Positions 9,212-18,119 of a stretch of DNA of 64,000 nt are shown here, in pieces. The stretch spans positions 139,434 through 203,433 of the forward strand of contig NZ_LMSD01000010.1 of the NCBI RefSeq assembly GCF_001428045.1, written 5' to 3'. Numbering within the stretch: position 1 is the stretch's first letter; the number at the start of each line of letters is the position of its first letter. The notes beneath the pieces are model-generated. The model was given only the letters and a program-made list of their open reading frames with translations, ran no database searches and was not told where the DNA came from. The stretch is from Paenibacillus sp. Soil750. Lineage in GTDB: Bacteria; Bacillota; Bacilli; Paenibacillales; NBRC-103111. Made by a program: the position numbers and the translations under genes.

Positions 9212-9460
9212 GTGAGTAAGGAATTTGATGAATTTCAGAAGGAGATATCAAGACAACTTGAATATGTATATTCCTCTTTACCAGAAGTAATAGAAAAAGC
9301 AAAGCAAGACTCAACTGTTAAAAATCATGACATGGCTATCGCTGTAAGTGCAATTCAATCCAGTATACTTGTTCTCATAAGAGTCATGTTTCAATACGAT
9401 AAATCCATTAATAAACGCATAGAAATTTTCAAAAGGATGTGGACAACAAGTAAAGTATAA
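9212..9460 (+). CDS. Hypothetical small helical protein
   Basis: 82 residues from the GTG at 9212 behind GGGTGGGTGA; an in-frame GTG at 9200 overlaps that ribosome-binding site. The protein is almost entirely helical (SKEFDEFQKEISRQLEYVYS, AVSAIQSSILVLIRVMFQYD). No family recognised. It is the last complete gene of the repeat-separated strip. Confidence 0.5.
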   Translation: MSKEFDEFQKEISRQLEYVYSSLPEVIEKAKQDSTVKNHDMAIAVSAIQSSILVLIRVMFQYDKSINKRIEIFKRMWTTSKV

Positions 9461-9524
9461 ATGGTGAAGCTGACTAACTTTCGTGAATGATAGTGTACAA
9501 TTAATAGAGAATTTATTGAACTAA

Positions 9525-9558
9525 AAAGAGGTTATCCCACAATCGGGGTAACCTCTTT
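9525..9558 (+). terminator. Strong intrinsic terminator closing the accessory strip
   Basis: AAAGAGGTTA pairs with TAACCTCTTT, with CCC/GGG extending the stem. It is symmetrical enough to work on both strands. An AACGATAGTT-like left repeat is faintly visible upstream (9480-9495). Confidence 0.75.
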
Positions 9559-9573
9559 AGTTTCGTTTTCATT

Positions 9574-9735
9574 TACTCCTATAAAACTCAGGATCCTGTA
9601 AAATGGCGTGTTGATGATCGCGAGAAAGCTCATCAACACGATGAGGAACAGGTACTTACTCCAGTAGAGGTTATGGATGTCGATGTGGAAATACTAGATC
9701 TCTATAATATCCTCGGCACTCAATTCGAGGTGGTG
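9574..9735 (+). pseudogene. Remnant of an unidentified coding sequence
   Basis: An open stretch translates to convincing protein-like text (YKTQDPVKWRVDDREKAHQH, then TPVEVMDVDVEILDLYNILG) but has no start codon and runs into a T-rich junk tail ending at 9825. It looks like the internal or C-terminal part of a lost gene. A perfect inverted repeat, GTGTTGATGA/TCATCAACAC, lies inside it at 9608-9639. Identity unknown. Confidence 0.3.
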
Positions 9736-9843
9736 TTTTTTTTGCGAAAAAAATATTGCAACAATTGGGCAATTCATACTTTATTGATGATTTATGGAAA
9801 TATGGGAATAGTATCATTAAATTGAATCACAAGTGAGGGAAGT

Positions 9844-10953
9844 ATGGAAGACGTTAAAATATCCGTGAGCCAATTTGCAGTAATCGTTATGATATATACG
9901 ATTGGGACTACAATCCTGGTTATTCCATCGGGGCTTGCTGCGGATGCCAAACAGGATGCCTGGCTCGCAGCTATAATCGGAGTTGTTCTAAATTTGTTAG
10001 TCGTATGCTTATACAACAGAGTTGGAGATCATTTTCCAAACATGAGCCTTACTAAATATAATGAAATATTGTTTGGGAAATGGCTGGGTAAGCTGCTTTC
10101 CACAATATTTATTTTTTTTGCATTTGTCGGTGCAACTACAGTTTTGTTTTATATGGGGAATTTTGTGACCACACAAGTTATGCCTGATACACCCATTCAA
10201 GCTGTCAATCTTATTTTTGGTATCGTCGTTGTCATGGGTGTGCGTCTTGGACTTGAAGCAATTGCCCGCGCGGCAGAGATTTTTTTTCCATGGATCATTC
10301 TATTATTTATTATTTTGGTCGTATGTCTCGTACCGGAAATTCAATTTGAAAAGTTGCAGCCCATGTTCACAGTTGGATATAAACCTCTGATAAAAGCGGT
10401 CATGTCCGTTGCTGGTACTTCTTCACTTCCTTTTATTGTGCTGTTCATGGTATTCCCGGTTCATGTCAATCAAAATCAAAAAGCAAAAAAAGCTTTCCTG
10501 ATTGCTACCTTATTAGGCGGACTATTATTCGTAATGATCACATTTTTATGTATATCCGTATTGGGGACTAAAATAACTGAAAGACATATGTTTCCAAGCT
10601 ATGTTTTAGCCAAACAGATAAATATTGGCAATTTATTGGAACGCGTTGAAATCCTAATTGCAGGGATTTGGTTTCTGACGGTTTATTTTAAGACAACCTT
10701 TTATTTTTATGGTTTTGTTATGGGGCTAGCTCAAATATTGAATATAAAAGATCATCGCCCGCTTGTTTTACCTTTAGGAATGATTCTGGTTGTTTATTCA
10801 CTTGTCGTTTATCCCAATGTTGCTTATATGTCAGAATTTGATACCAAAGCTTATATCCCCTATGTGATAACTATTGGACTAGTTTATCCACTACTCATTC
10901 TAGGGGTTGGGGCAATTCGAAAGCCGATGTCAAAGAATAAGAATGCTGAGTAG
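9844..10953 (+). CDS. Ger(x)B-type germinant receptor permease subunit
   Basis: 369 residues, the usual length for GerAB/GerKB-type subunits of the APC superfamily. It starts with the family hallmark (ISVSQFAVIVMIYTIGTTIL) and shows about ten transmembrane helices, including GLEAIARAAEIFFPWIILLF. In known systems this inner-spore-membrane subunit binds the germinant. It is first in a B-A-C operon (17 bases to the A subunit). Operons of this type are made in the forespore under sigma-G, but I could not identify a convincing sigma-G promoter here. Confidence 0.92.
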   Translation: MEDVKISVSQFAVIVMIYTIGTTILVIPSGLAADAKQDAWLAAIIGVVLNLLVVCLYNRVGDHFPNMSLTKYNEILFGKWLGKLLSTIFIFFAFVGATTVLFYMGNFVTTQVMPDTPIQAVNLIFGIVVVMGVRLGLEAIARAAEIFFPWIILLFIILVVCLVPEIQFEKLQPMFTVGYKPLIKAVMSVAGTSSLPFIVLFMVFPVHVNQNQKAKKAFLIATLLGGLLFVMITFLCISVLGTKITERHMFPSYVLAKQINIGNLLERVEILIAGIWFLTVYFKTTFYFYGFVMGLAQILNIKDHRPLVLPLGMILVVYSLVVYPNVAYMSEFDTKAYIPYVITIGLVYPLLILGVGAIRKPMSKNKNAE

Positions 10954-10970
10954 GAGGGGGGGGATTTATC

Positions 10971-12539
10971 ATGGATTTCATCGAGAAAATTTTTCGGAAT
11001 AATAAGAAGCGCGCAGTTGAAACAAGGCCCGATCAGAATAACTCGACGTTCTCAACAGAATCACTTGAGCTGTCGCTTGAACTTAACATGGACAGAGTCA
11101 AGCAAACCTTTGGAAATAGTAACGATATCATTACGCAAACCATCAATCTGAATGGAGCGGATTCGATACAAATTGGATTTATTTACATAAATGGTCTGGT
11201 TAATCCGAGTTCTATTCAAGCTCTGCTCACCGAAAATTTAAAAGTTGATTTAAGTGAGTTCCCGCTAAATGCTTTAAGAAATTCAATGAGTACACTCGGT
11301 CAAGTTCGCGAGATCCCTGATTTTGAAACCTTAAATCAAGCTATTTTATCAGGGTTAACGGTTATTTTACTGAATGGGTGGGGGCAGGGATTAGCGGCGA
11401 ATACACAAGGCGGGGAGCATCGTTCCGTTGAAGAACCGACCACGCAATCTGTCGTAAGAGGACCAAGGGAAGGGTTTACAGAGCAAATAAGCACGAATGC
11501 CGCACTCGTCAGACGTAAAATAAAAGATCCCGACCTATGGATGGAATCCATGACAATCGGGCGTAAGAGCAAAACAGAAGTAGCCATCATGTATATGAAT
11601 GGCATTGTGAATGACAAGTTGGTGCAGGAAGCAAGAATTCGACTTGGACGAATCGATATCGATGCGATATTTGAAAGTGGTAATGTCGAAGAGCTGATCC
11701 AAGACGAAACATATTCACCGTTCCCTACCCTGTACAATACGGAACGCCCCGACGTTGTCGCCGCAGGGTTAATGGAAGGACGTATTGCGATTCTTGTCGA
11801 TGGCACTCCCTTTGTGCTTATGGCACCTGCCTTATTTACTCAATTTTATCAATCTGCGGAAGATTATTACCAACGAGCGGATTTCGCAACACTTCTTCGA
11901 TTTCTTCGTTATGCATGTTTTTTCATATCTTTGTTGGCTCCATCCCTATATATTGCCATAACCACCTTTCACCAAGAATTGCTGCCCTCCTCCTTACTAA
12001 TCAGTTTAGCTGCTCAAAGAGAGGGGATTCCTTTCCCAGCTTTTATCGAAGCTGCTGTCATGGAAGTAACTTTCGAAATCCTTCGAGAAGCTGGTGTGAG
12101 GTTGCCGAAGACTGTCGGACAAGCCGTTTCCATTGTAGGGGCATTAGTAATCGGTCAAGCCGCAGTAGAAGCAGGTTTGGTGTCTCCTGCGATGGTTATC
12201 ATAGTGGCCATCACTGCCATTTCCAATTTTGTTATTCCTTCCTTCAATATGGGGATTACGATTCGGATTTTGAGATTTCTATTAATGCTTGTAGCGGCTT
12301 CTTTTGGGTTATTTGGTGTAACTGTGGGGCTTATTGCTATCGTTATTCATTTGAGTAGTCTAAGGTCCTTCGGAATTCCGTACATGTCTCCAATGGCACC
12401 TTTTATCTTAGCGGATCAGAAAGATACCATTTTTCGTTTGCCGCTATGGGCATTATCTACAAGGCCTAGGCTCATTAGTCAAAAAAACAACATTCGAGAA
12501 AACAATGCTTCTTCGAATAGGCCTGAAAACAGGTCATAG
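10971..12539 (+). CDS. Ger(x)A-type germinant receptor subunit
   Basis: 522 residues. The N-terminal soluble half contains the Ger(x)A core (IGFIYINGLVNPSSIQALLT; EVAIMYMNGIVNDKLVQEAR). The C-terminal half has five or so transmembrane helices beginning near residue 305 (FLRYACFFISLLAPSLYIAI), with the conserved GIPFPAFIEAAVMEVTFEIL segment. With the B and C subunits it forms the nutrient receptor in the spore inner membrane that triggers germination. It has a GGAGGGGGGG-type ribosome-binding site. An ORF antisense or frame-shifted to it is a shadow. Confidence 0.93.
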   Translation: MDFIEKIFRNNKKRAVETRPDQNNSTFSTESLELSLELNMDRVKQTFGNSNDIITQTINLNGADSIQIGFIYINGLVNPSSIQALLTENLKVDLSEFPLNALRNSMSTLGQVREIPDFETLNQAILSGLTVILLNGWGQGLAANTQGGEHRSVEEPTTQSVVRGPREGFTEQISTNAALVRRKIKDPDLWMESMTIGRKSKTEVAIMYMNGIVNDKLVQEARIRLGRIDIDAIFESGNVEELIQDETYSPFPTLYNTERPDVVAAGLMEGRIAILVDGTPFVLMAPALFTQFYQSAEDYYQRADFATLLRFLRYACFFISLLAPSLYIAITTFHQELLPSSLLISLAAQREGIPFPAFIEAAVMEVTFEILREAGVRLPKTVGQAVSIVGALVIGQAAVEAGLVSPAMVIIVAITAISNFVIPSFNMGITIRILRFLLMLVAASFGLFGVTVGLIAIVIHLSSLRSFGIPYMSPMAPFILADQKDTIFRLPLWALSTRPRLISQKNNIRENNASSNRPENRS

Positions 12540-12556
12540 ATAAAGGAGACATCGTA

Positions 12557-13756
12557 ATGCGAAGATATGTATTGGTGTTCTTTGCCTTGTTCGTCACGAT
12601 TGGATTACTCACGGGATGTTGGAGCCGGCGCGAGCTGAATGACCTCGCCATTTCGGTTGGTATGGGTTTTGATAAAAAAGATGATCAAGTGCAGGTGATG
12701 ATTCAAATTGTTAACCCCAGTGAAGTGGCTTCAAAAAGGGGCGGGGCAGGAACAACTACACCCGTAAGCACCTTTAAAGCAACATCCAAAACCATTTTTG
12801 AATCTTTAAGAAAAATTGCCACACAAAGTCCAAGAAAGGTGTACTCTTCCCATCTTCGGATGCTTGTAATTAGTGAAGAATTGGCTAGAGAAGGGATTAC
12901 GCCGATTCTGGATGGGATTTCAAGAAATCATGAAATGCGATCTGATTTCTATATCGTTGTAGCCAGAGGAACGACGGCTGAGAATGTATTAAACATACTT
13001 ACGCCTATCGAGAAAATCCCCTCAAATAAAATGTTTTCCACGTTAGAGATGTCAGAAAAGGTTTGGGCGCCTACGGTAAAAGTAAAATTAGACAAATTAA
13101 TTTCCGATCTGGAAACAGAGGGAAAAGATCCTGTATTAACTGGTATTTTAATCAAAGGGGATCCGAGTAAAGGTGATGAGAAGAGTAATGTGAACCGAAC
13201 AGATCCTCCTACATTTTTGGTATATGCGGGTTTAGCTATTTTTAAAAACGACAAACTTGTCGGTTGGCTTAATGAGAAAGAAAGCAAAGGCTACAATTAT
13301 TTAATAAACAACGTTACTAGTACGATCGGACATATAGATTGTCCAAAAGGAGGTGTTTTAGCATTAGATGTAGTGCGAACTAAAACGAAAATGAAAGGCA
13401 AAGTAGAAAACGGAAAACCGCAAATCATTGTTGATGTTTTACTCGAGGAGAATGTGGGTGAAGTCCAGTGCAAGATCGATCTGCTTGATCCGGGGGTTAT
13501 CCAGAAACTGGAAGAGTTGGCGCAAGAAGAAGTGAAAAATATTTTGGAGGCCACCATTCAAAAAGCGAAAAAATATAACGTTGATATTTTCGGCTTTGGT
13601 GAAGCGATATATCGAGCGGACCCTAAATATTGGAATAAAAACAAAGAAAGTTGGATGGAACAATTTTCGGATTTACCTGTACTTGTGAAGACCGAAGTGA
13701 AAATTCGTCGTCTGGGCACTGTAAGCGATTCTCTGGTACAAAAAACAAAGGAATGA
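12557..13756 (+). CDS. Ger(x)C-type germinant receptor lipoprotein
   Basis: 399 residues, standard for the family. The signal peptide ends in a lipobox (IGLLTGC, lipidated Cys21), and the mature protein starts with the typical WSRRELNDLAISVGMGFDKK. It is anchored on the outer face of the spore inner membrane and completes the receptor with the A and B subunits. AAGGAGA precedes the ATG by a good distance, and the gene follows the A subunit by 17 bases. Its stop region overlaps the start area of the next small gene. Confidence 0.93.
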   Translation: MRRYVLVFFALFVTIGLLTGCWSRRELNDLAISVGMGFDKKDDQVQVMIQIVNPSEVASKRGGAGTTTPVSTFKATSKTIFESLRKIATQSPRKVYSSHLRMLVISEELAREGITPILDGISRNHEMRSDFYIVVARGTTAENVLNILTPIEKIPSNKMFSTLEMSEKVWAPTVKVKLDKLISDLETEGKDPVLTGILIKGDPSKGDEKSNVNRTDPPTFLVYAGLAIFKNDKLVGWLNEKESKGYNYLINNVTSTIGHIDCPKGGVLALDVVRTKTKMKGKVENGKPQIIVDVLLEENVGEVQCKIDLLDPGVIQKLEELAQEEVKNILEATIQKAKKYNVDIFGFGEAIYRADPKYWNKNKESWMEQFSDLPVLVKTEVKIRRLGTVSDSLVQKTKE

Positions 13757-13761
13757 TCAAA

Positions 13762-13995
13762 ATGTGGACAATTACAGGGATACTTTTGGCTTCTGCAGCT
13801 ATCGCGATGCTAGAGCTTCCATCGCTTATGAAAAAAAAGTTGTATAAAGAATTCGTTATCGTTTGTTGCTTAGTATTGCTAGGTACAATACTAAGCATTG
13901 CTCAAAGCATGCATATGAAGCTGCCCAATCCTTTAGATCTCATTACCTTTGTATATCAACCTTGTAGCGATTTCATTCTAGGATTTTTACAGTGA
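13762..13995 (+). CDS. Small membrane protein of the ger operon (Ger D-like position)
   Basis: 77 residues from the ATG at 13762, correctly spaced from AAAGGAA; an ATG at 13753 that overlaps the preceding stop is the alternative. Two hydrophobic helices are seen (TITGILLASAAIAMLELPSL and FVIVCCLVLLGTILSIAQSM). Small two-helix proteins of this kind occur as a fourth, D-type gene in some ger operons and can modulate the receptor. That role is inferred only from position and topology. Confidence 0.7.
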   Translation: MWTITGILLASAAIAMLELPSLMKKKLYKEFVIVCCLVLLGTILSIAQSMHMKLPNPLDLITFVYQPCSDFILGFLQ

Positions 13996-14030
13996 GATTG
14001 AGTAAATAAGAGAGGAGGCATAACAAAGAA

Positions 14031-14247
14031 ATGGGAAAAAGTATAATTGGCATCCGACAATTTACCATTCTCATCACACTATTCACCGTTGGAAGCTCAA
14101 TACTAATAACCCCATCTGATACACCGCTTCAATTTATAATCATGATCTTTCTCGCAGTTGGTATTATGGCAAGTAGGCATGGTATTTGAAACTATTGCAC
14201 GTTCTGGGGAGATTTTTTTTCCATGGGTTATGATATTTTTTTTGTAA
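14031..14247 (+). pseudogene. Decayed second Ger(x)B gene with internal deletion and frameshift
   Basis: GAGGAGG precedes an ATG opening MGKSIIGIRQFTILITLFTV, a typical Ger(x)B N-terminus that differs from the intact copy at 9844. After ILITPS the text jumps directly to DTPLQFIIMIFLAVGIMASR, which aligns with the middle of the intact subunit, so roughly 100 codons are missing. A stop at 14187-14189 follows. Shifted by one frame, VFETIARSGEIFFPWVMIFF continues the match to 14247. This is a relic of a second receptor operon. Confidence 0.85.
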
Positions 14248-14347
14248 CGAACTTTATTTTCCTAAATCTGCGGCGGCGGTGCGACGCTTGACACTGATTT
14301 TCTCGTATGCTATAAGAGAGTAAATGCAAGAAGTGAAGAGGTGTCCC

Positions 14348-14692
14348 ATGCGTAAAGTATCGACTGAGCAACAATTTCAAGAACAAATTTCGCAATCCGG
14401 CGTGACCATAGCCATTTTCAAAACGACATGGTGTAAGGATTGCCATTATATTGACCCTTTTATGCCTGCAGTTGAGCAAGCTTACGAAGGCCGTCTCACT
14501 TTCATAGAACTGGATCGCGATGAGTTCCCCGATTTGTGTGAACAATTGAACATCTTAGGCATCCCGAGTTTCATTGCTTTCCGTAACGGCCAAGAAGTTG
14601 TTCGTTTCGTAAGCAAGCTGCGTAAAACCCGTGAGGAAATCGAACAATTCCTTGACCGTGCAATCGAAGTTTCGAACGCGCTAGCTCCTTAG
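14348..14692 (+). CDS. Thioredoxin-like protein
   Basis: 114 residues from the ATG at 14348 with GAAGAGGTG upstream. It has a thioredoxin fold with the redox site TTWCKDC (Cys29 and Cys32), so WCKDC replaces the classical WCGPC, and the cis-proline segment LGIPSFIAF. It probably acts as a cytosolic thiol-disulfide reductase or a bacilliredoxin/YbbN-like helper; its specific partner is unknown. It is monocistronic, ending before a terminator. Confidence 0.85.
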   Translation: MRKVSTEQQFQEQISQSGVTIAIFKTTWCKDCHYIDPFMPAVEQAYEGRLTFIELDRDEFPDLCEQLNILGIPSFIAFRNGQEVVRFVSKLRKTREEIEQFLDRAIEVSNALAP

Positions 14693-14736
14693 AAGAATTA
14701 AGTCGTAAAGAACACCAGATGAAGTAAGCATACGTG

Positions 14737-14773
14737 ACACCGTCGTCGGATCAATCCGATGGCGGTGTTTTTT
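14737..14773 (+). terminator. Intrinsic terminator after the thioredoxin-like gene
   Basis: ACACCG..CGGAT-CA-ATCCG..CGGTGT followed by TTTTTT. The 575 bases from here to 15349 hold only a second hairpin (next entry). An open frame at 15072-15341 runs through that hairpin and is not credible as a gene. Confidence 0.85.
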
Positions 14774-15099
14774 GATTTCGCTAACGCACCTATCAATGCC
14801 CATGTCGCACTGGAAATAGTGGTTTCATCTAGTTTATCTAGAGTCACAATACTCCCCGACCAGAACCTATTTAATCCGATATGACCGAATTAATCCTACT
14901 GTCCGCATCTTTAAAGCTTAATTAGACCGAAATAGCCAAACTAAACCGCCCCAAACAATCTGTTCTCTAGGAAAAAGGGGAAATAGTTCGATGGAATCGG
15001 ACTAAAGGTCTATTAACTCGGGTGAAAAAAGGCGCAGCGAGTGGAGTTAGTCGATATAATCGACTTAAAATGTGCGACGCATCATCAAAAGGATAGTCA

Positions 15100-15122
15100 G
15101 GCTCGGAATCGAGCCTTTTTTC
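15100..15122 (+). terminator. Orphan hairpin with T run in the gap before ctaA
   Basis: GGCTC-GGAATC-GAGCC then TTTTTTT. There is no clear gene immediately upstream on the + strand, so it may end an unseen transcript or a lost gene. Confidence 0.6.
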
Positions 15123-15349
15123 ACTTCTAAATCCCTCTTCCGAATAAATGCTTCCATACTACACACACTATACTGTTATTTCCAAGTGTTGGGCGCAACT
15201 CGGCGATATGCCAACAACCGATTCCCTGTGGTTTCGGAGCTTTGTAACAATTGCGAATGGAAATGCCTTCATATTACAGCTATAATTGAAAGCGGAACTA
15301 CAGTATTCGACATGATCCTCAGAAGATATGACATAAAGTAGGTGCAATC

Positions 15350-16249
15350 ATGCAAAAATGGATCCAAAGATTAGCTAATTTATCAGCCATCGGCATGTTT
15401 CTTATTCTTGCTATGGGGGCCTTAGTAACCAAGGCTGACGCAGGTCGGGGCTGTGGAGACGAATGGCCGTTGTGCCATGGTAAATTCATCCCAGCACATA
15501 CCATTTCTTCATTTATCGAGTATAGCCATCGCTTAGTTGTAGGTATTGTGACCATGATACTTGTTGCAACGTTTTACTTAGTATTTCGCTATGTGAAGCG
15601 TAGAGATGCTAAATTCTTCATCACAGCAACAGTGGTCATGACCCTGATTCAAGCAGCAATGGGTGCGTTGGCCGTTGTTTGGCCGCAATCCTCCCTTGTC
15701 CTGGCACTTCATTTCGGATTATCCTTACTGGCCTTTGCGTTCTCCCTGCTGCTTGCACTCGTGTTTACCCCGTGGGGACAATTTGTACGCACAACGCAGA
15801 TTCATACTAGCTTTAAAGTAATCGTCTGGTTTACCGCTATTTATAGCTACATTGTTGTTTATTTGGGAGCATTCGTGCGTCATACCGTTTCTTCTGGCGG
15901 CTGTTCGGGCTGGCCATTATGTAATGGCGAAGTCATTCCAGAACTGAGCGGTGCAACAGGAATTGTATTTACACATCGAATTGCCGCTTTGCTGCTCTTC
16001 GTTTGTATATTATTTCTGTATCTGCAAGCGCGGCGTTATTATCAGCCTACGGACAAGCTGTGGTTCGGGAGCAAATGGGCTCTTATTCTCGTTTCGCTTC
16101 AAGTGATTAGCGGCGCAGTCGTAACCTGGTCCTTAGGGAATGAAGTTGCTTATTTATTCACAGGTATGATTCATGCCATTATTGTGGCTTGTATGTTTGG
16201 ATTCTTATGTTATTTGTGCGTACTTACGCTATATGATCGCAAAGCCTAG
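15350..16249 (+). CDS. ctaA: Heme A synthase CtaA
   Basis: 299 residues, matching the short Bacillus-type CtaA. It converts heme O to heme A for cytochrome aa3-type terminal oxidases in the membrane. Eight transmembrane helices are visible as two four-helix halves. Heme-ligand and cysteine-pair motifs stand out: GRGCGDEWPLCHGKF in the first half, EYSHRLVV, and GGCSGWPLCNGEVIP with THRIAALL in the second. AGGTG precedes the ATG. It is apparently transcribed alone; ctaB is not adjacent. Confidence 0.93.
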   Translation: MQKWIQRLANLSAIGMFLILAMGALVTKADAGRGCGDEWPLCHGKFIPAHTISSFIEYSHRLVVGIVTMILVATFYLVFRYVKRRDAKFFITATVVMTLIQAAMGALAVVWPQSSLVLALHFGLSLLAFAFSLLLALVFTPWGQFVRTTQIHTSFKVIVWFTAIYSYIVVYLGAFVRHTVSSGGCSGWPLCNGEVIPELSGATGIVFTHRIAALLLFVCILFLYLQARRYYQPTDKLWFGSKWALILVSLQVISGAVVTWSLGNEVAYLFTGMIHAIIVACMFGFLCYLCVLTLYDRKA

Positions 16250-16276
16250 CAGCATCATGCGGCAAAGGCACAACAA

Positions 16277-16307
16277 GGCCTTCTAACGGAAGGCCATTTC
16301 CTTTTTT
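16277..16307 (+). terminator. Terminator after ctaA
   Basis: GGCCTTC-TAAC-GGAAGGCC then ATTTCCTTTTTT. The T run is slightly displaced from the stem. Confidence 0.65.
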
Positions 16308-16355
16308 ATCTCAAAAGAATGAGCAACTATTACATAGACAAAGGTGGAAGTTCCC

Positions 16356-18119
16356 ATGGTACCAACTAATCTTCGAGCGTTTATAGAGATGTTACGACGC
16401 GAAAATGAATTGATTGAAATCTCGGCTCCCGTGGATCCGAATCTCGAGCTTGCTGAAATCCATCGTCGAGTTATCGACGAGCAAGGGCCAGCTTTACTGT
16501 TCACGAATGTAAAAGGTAGCGCATTCCCTGTCGTGACGAACCTCTTCGGCACAACAAGAAGAGTGGATCTGGCTTTCGGTCCGAAGCCGGAGCAATTCAT
16601 GAAAGCGGTTATCAACGCGACGAACTCGTTGTTGCCCCCTACACCGAAAGCACTGTGGGGTGAAAGAGGTCTTATTCTCGACCTCATGAAAGTCGGGACG
16701 AAGAAGATCCAACCGAACCAAGCGCCGATTCTCGGCGGCTTGAAGAAGGACAACCCGCTCGCAGGACTGCCTGTCCTGACGAGCTGGCAAGAAGACGGCG
16801 GCCCGTTCGTCACGCTGCCGCTCGTGTACACCGAGCATCCCGACGGCGGTCATCATAACCTGGGCATGTATCGTATGCAGGTGTATGATGACTTCACGAC
16901 CGGGATGCACTGGCAAATCCACAAGGGCGGCGGCTTCCACTACCACGAAGCCGAGAAGCGCAACCAAGCGCTGCCCGTCACCGTGTTCCTGGGCGGTCCT
17001 CCCGCACTCATCGCTTCGGCGATTGCGCCGGTGCCCGAGCACCTGCCCGAGCTGATGCTCGCTTCGCTCATCCTCGGGCAGAAGCTGCCCATGGTGGAGA
17101 ATCCCCATGGGGGGCACCGCCTCGTAGCCGAGGCGGAGTTCGCGATATGCGGCTCCGTTCCGCCGCATCTCAGACGCCCCGAAGGGCCGTTCGGCGACCA
17201 CTTCGGGTATTACTCTCTCACACATGATTTCCCCGTGTTCAACGTGAATCATGTGTGGCACCGCAAAGACGCGATCTATCCGGCGACGATCGTCGGTAAG
17301 CCCCGCCAAGAGGATTACTTCCTTGGCGAATTCTTACAAAGATTGCTGGAGCCCGCGTTCCCGATGGCGATGCCAGGGGTGAAAGACCTGTGGACGTATG
17401 CCGAGACCGGGTTCCACCCGCTCGCAGCCGCTGTCGTCCGCGAAAGCTACAGCCGTGAGGCGCTCGGCACGGCGTTCCGGATCCTCGGTGAGGGTCAGCT
17501 ATCCCTCACAAAGTTCTTGATCGTGACGGATCGTCCGACGACCTTAGCGAACTTCTCACAGCTGTTAGAAACCGTATTAGAACGTTTCGATCCGGCTCGG
17601 GATCTGTTTATATTTAATAAAACATCACATGATACATTGGATTATACCGGTGGACAGCTCAACCACGGTTCGAAAGCCGTACTGCTTGGCACAGGTGACC
17701 CAGTACGCGAGCTGCCAAGGGCATACACAGAGGGCGAACTGCCTGAGATTCATGATATCGCTGTTTATTGCGGCGGCTGTCTGCTTGTCTCTGGCGCCTC
17801 GTATGCAGCTGAACCAGAGCTGCCACAACGTCTGCTTGCGAAAGCAGCTGATCGTTTGAAGCAATGGCCTATGGTCATCCTTGTCGATGATGCCAGTGAC
17901 ATCGCGAATGACCAAACGAAATTCTTATGGACCGTGTTTACACGGTTTAACCCTGCAAGTGATATGTACGCGCAATCCAGTGTGAACCGACATCATATTG
18001 CGTATGAAGTTCCTATTGTCATTGACGCGCGTATGAAGCCTGGCTATCCAGATGAGTTGTTCCCGCGGGAAGATATTGTAGAACTGGTTGATCGCAGATG
18101 GAAGGAATACTTCGCGTGA
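16356..18119 (+). CDS. UbiD-family decarboxylase, probably of menaquinone (futalosine) synthesis
   Basis: 587 residues from the ATG at 16356 (AAAGGTGG upstream; the GTG at 16344 is less well spaced). UbiD enzymes use prenylated FMN to decarboxylate aromatic or alpha,beta-unsaturated acids. The family signature GPFGDHFGYYS and a conserved VGKPRQEDYFLGEFLQRLLE segment are present. Because MqnE of the futalosine route is encoded about 4 kb away, this is plausibly the late menaquinone decarboxylase (MqnL type); that substrate is inferred. The middle of the gene is noticeably G/C-rich compared with the neighbours. Its stop overlaps the next start. Confidence 0.85.
   Translation: MVPTNLRAFIEMLRRENELIEISAPVDPNLELAEIHRRVIDEQGPALLFTNVKGSAFPVVTNLFGTTRRVDLAFGPKPEQFMKAVINATNSLLPPTPKALWGERGLILDLMKVGTKKIQPNQAPILGGLKKDNPLAGLPVLTSWQEDGGPFVTLPLVYTEHPDGGHHNLGMYRMQVYDDFTTGMHWQIHKGGGFHYHEAEKRNQALPVTVFLGGPPALIASAIAPVPEHLPELMLASLILGQKLPMVENPHGGHRLVAEAEFAICGSVPPHLRRPEGPFGDHFGYYSLTHDFPVFNVNHVWHRKDAIYPATIVGKPRQEDYFLGEFLQRLLEPAFPMAMPGVKDLWTYAETGFHPLAAAVVRESYSREALGTAFRILGEGQLSLTKFLIVTDRPTTLANFSQLLETVLERFDPARDLFIFNKTSHDTLDYTGGQLNHGSKAVLLGTGDPVRELPRAYTEGELPEIHDIAVYCGGCLLVSGASYAAEPELPQRLLAKAADRLKQWPMVILVDDASDIANDQTKFLWTVFTRFNPASDMYAQSSVNRHHIAYEVPIVIDARMKPGYPDELFPREDIVELVDRRWKEYFA

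Noticed and set aside
11915..12358. Second-frame gene inside the Ger(x)A gene
   Set aside because: Cys/Ser/His-rich shadow of the well-conserved receptor subunit in another frame.
15072..15341. Protein-coding gene upstream of ctaA
   Set aside because: The frame runs through a terminator hairpin with a T run at 15100-15122, lacks a ribosome-binding site and has no protein-like text.
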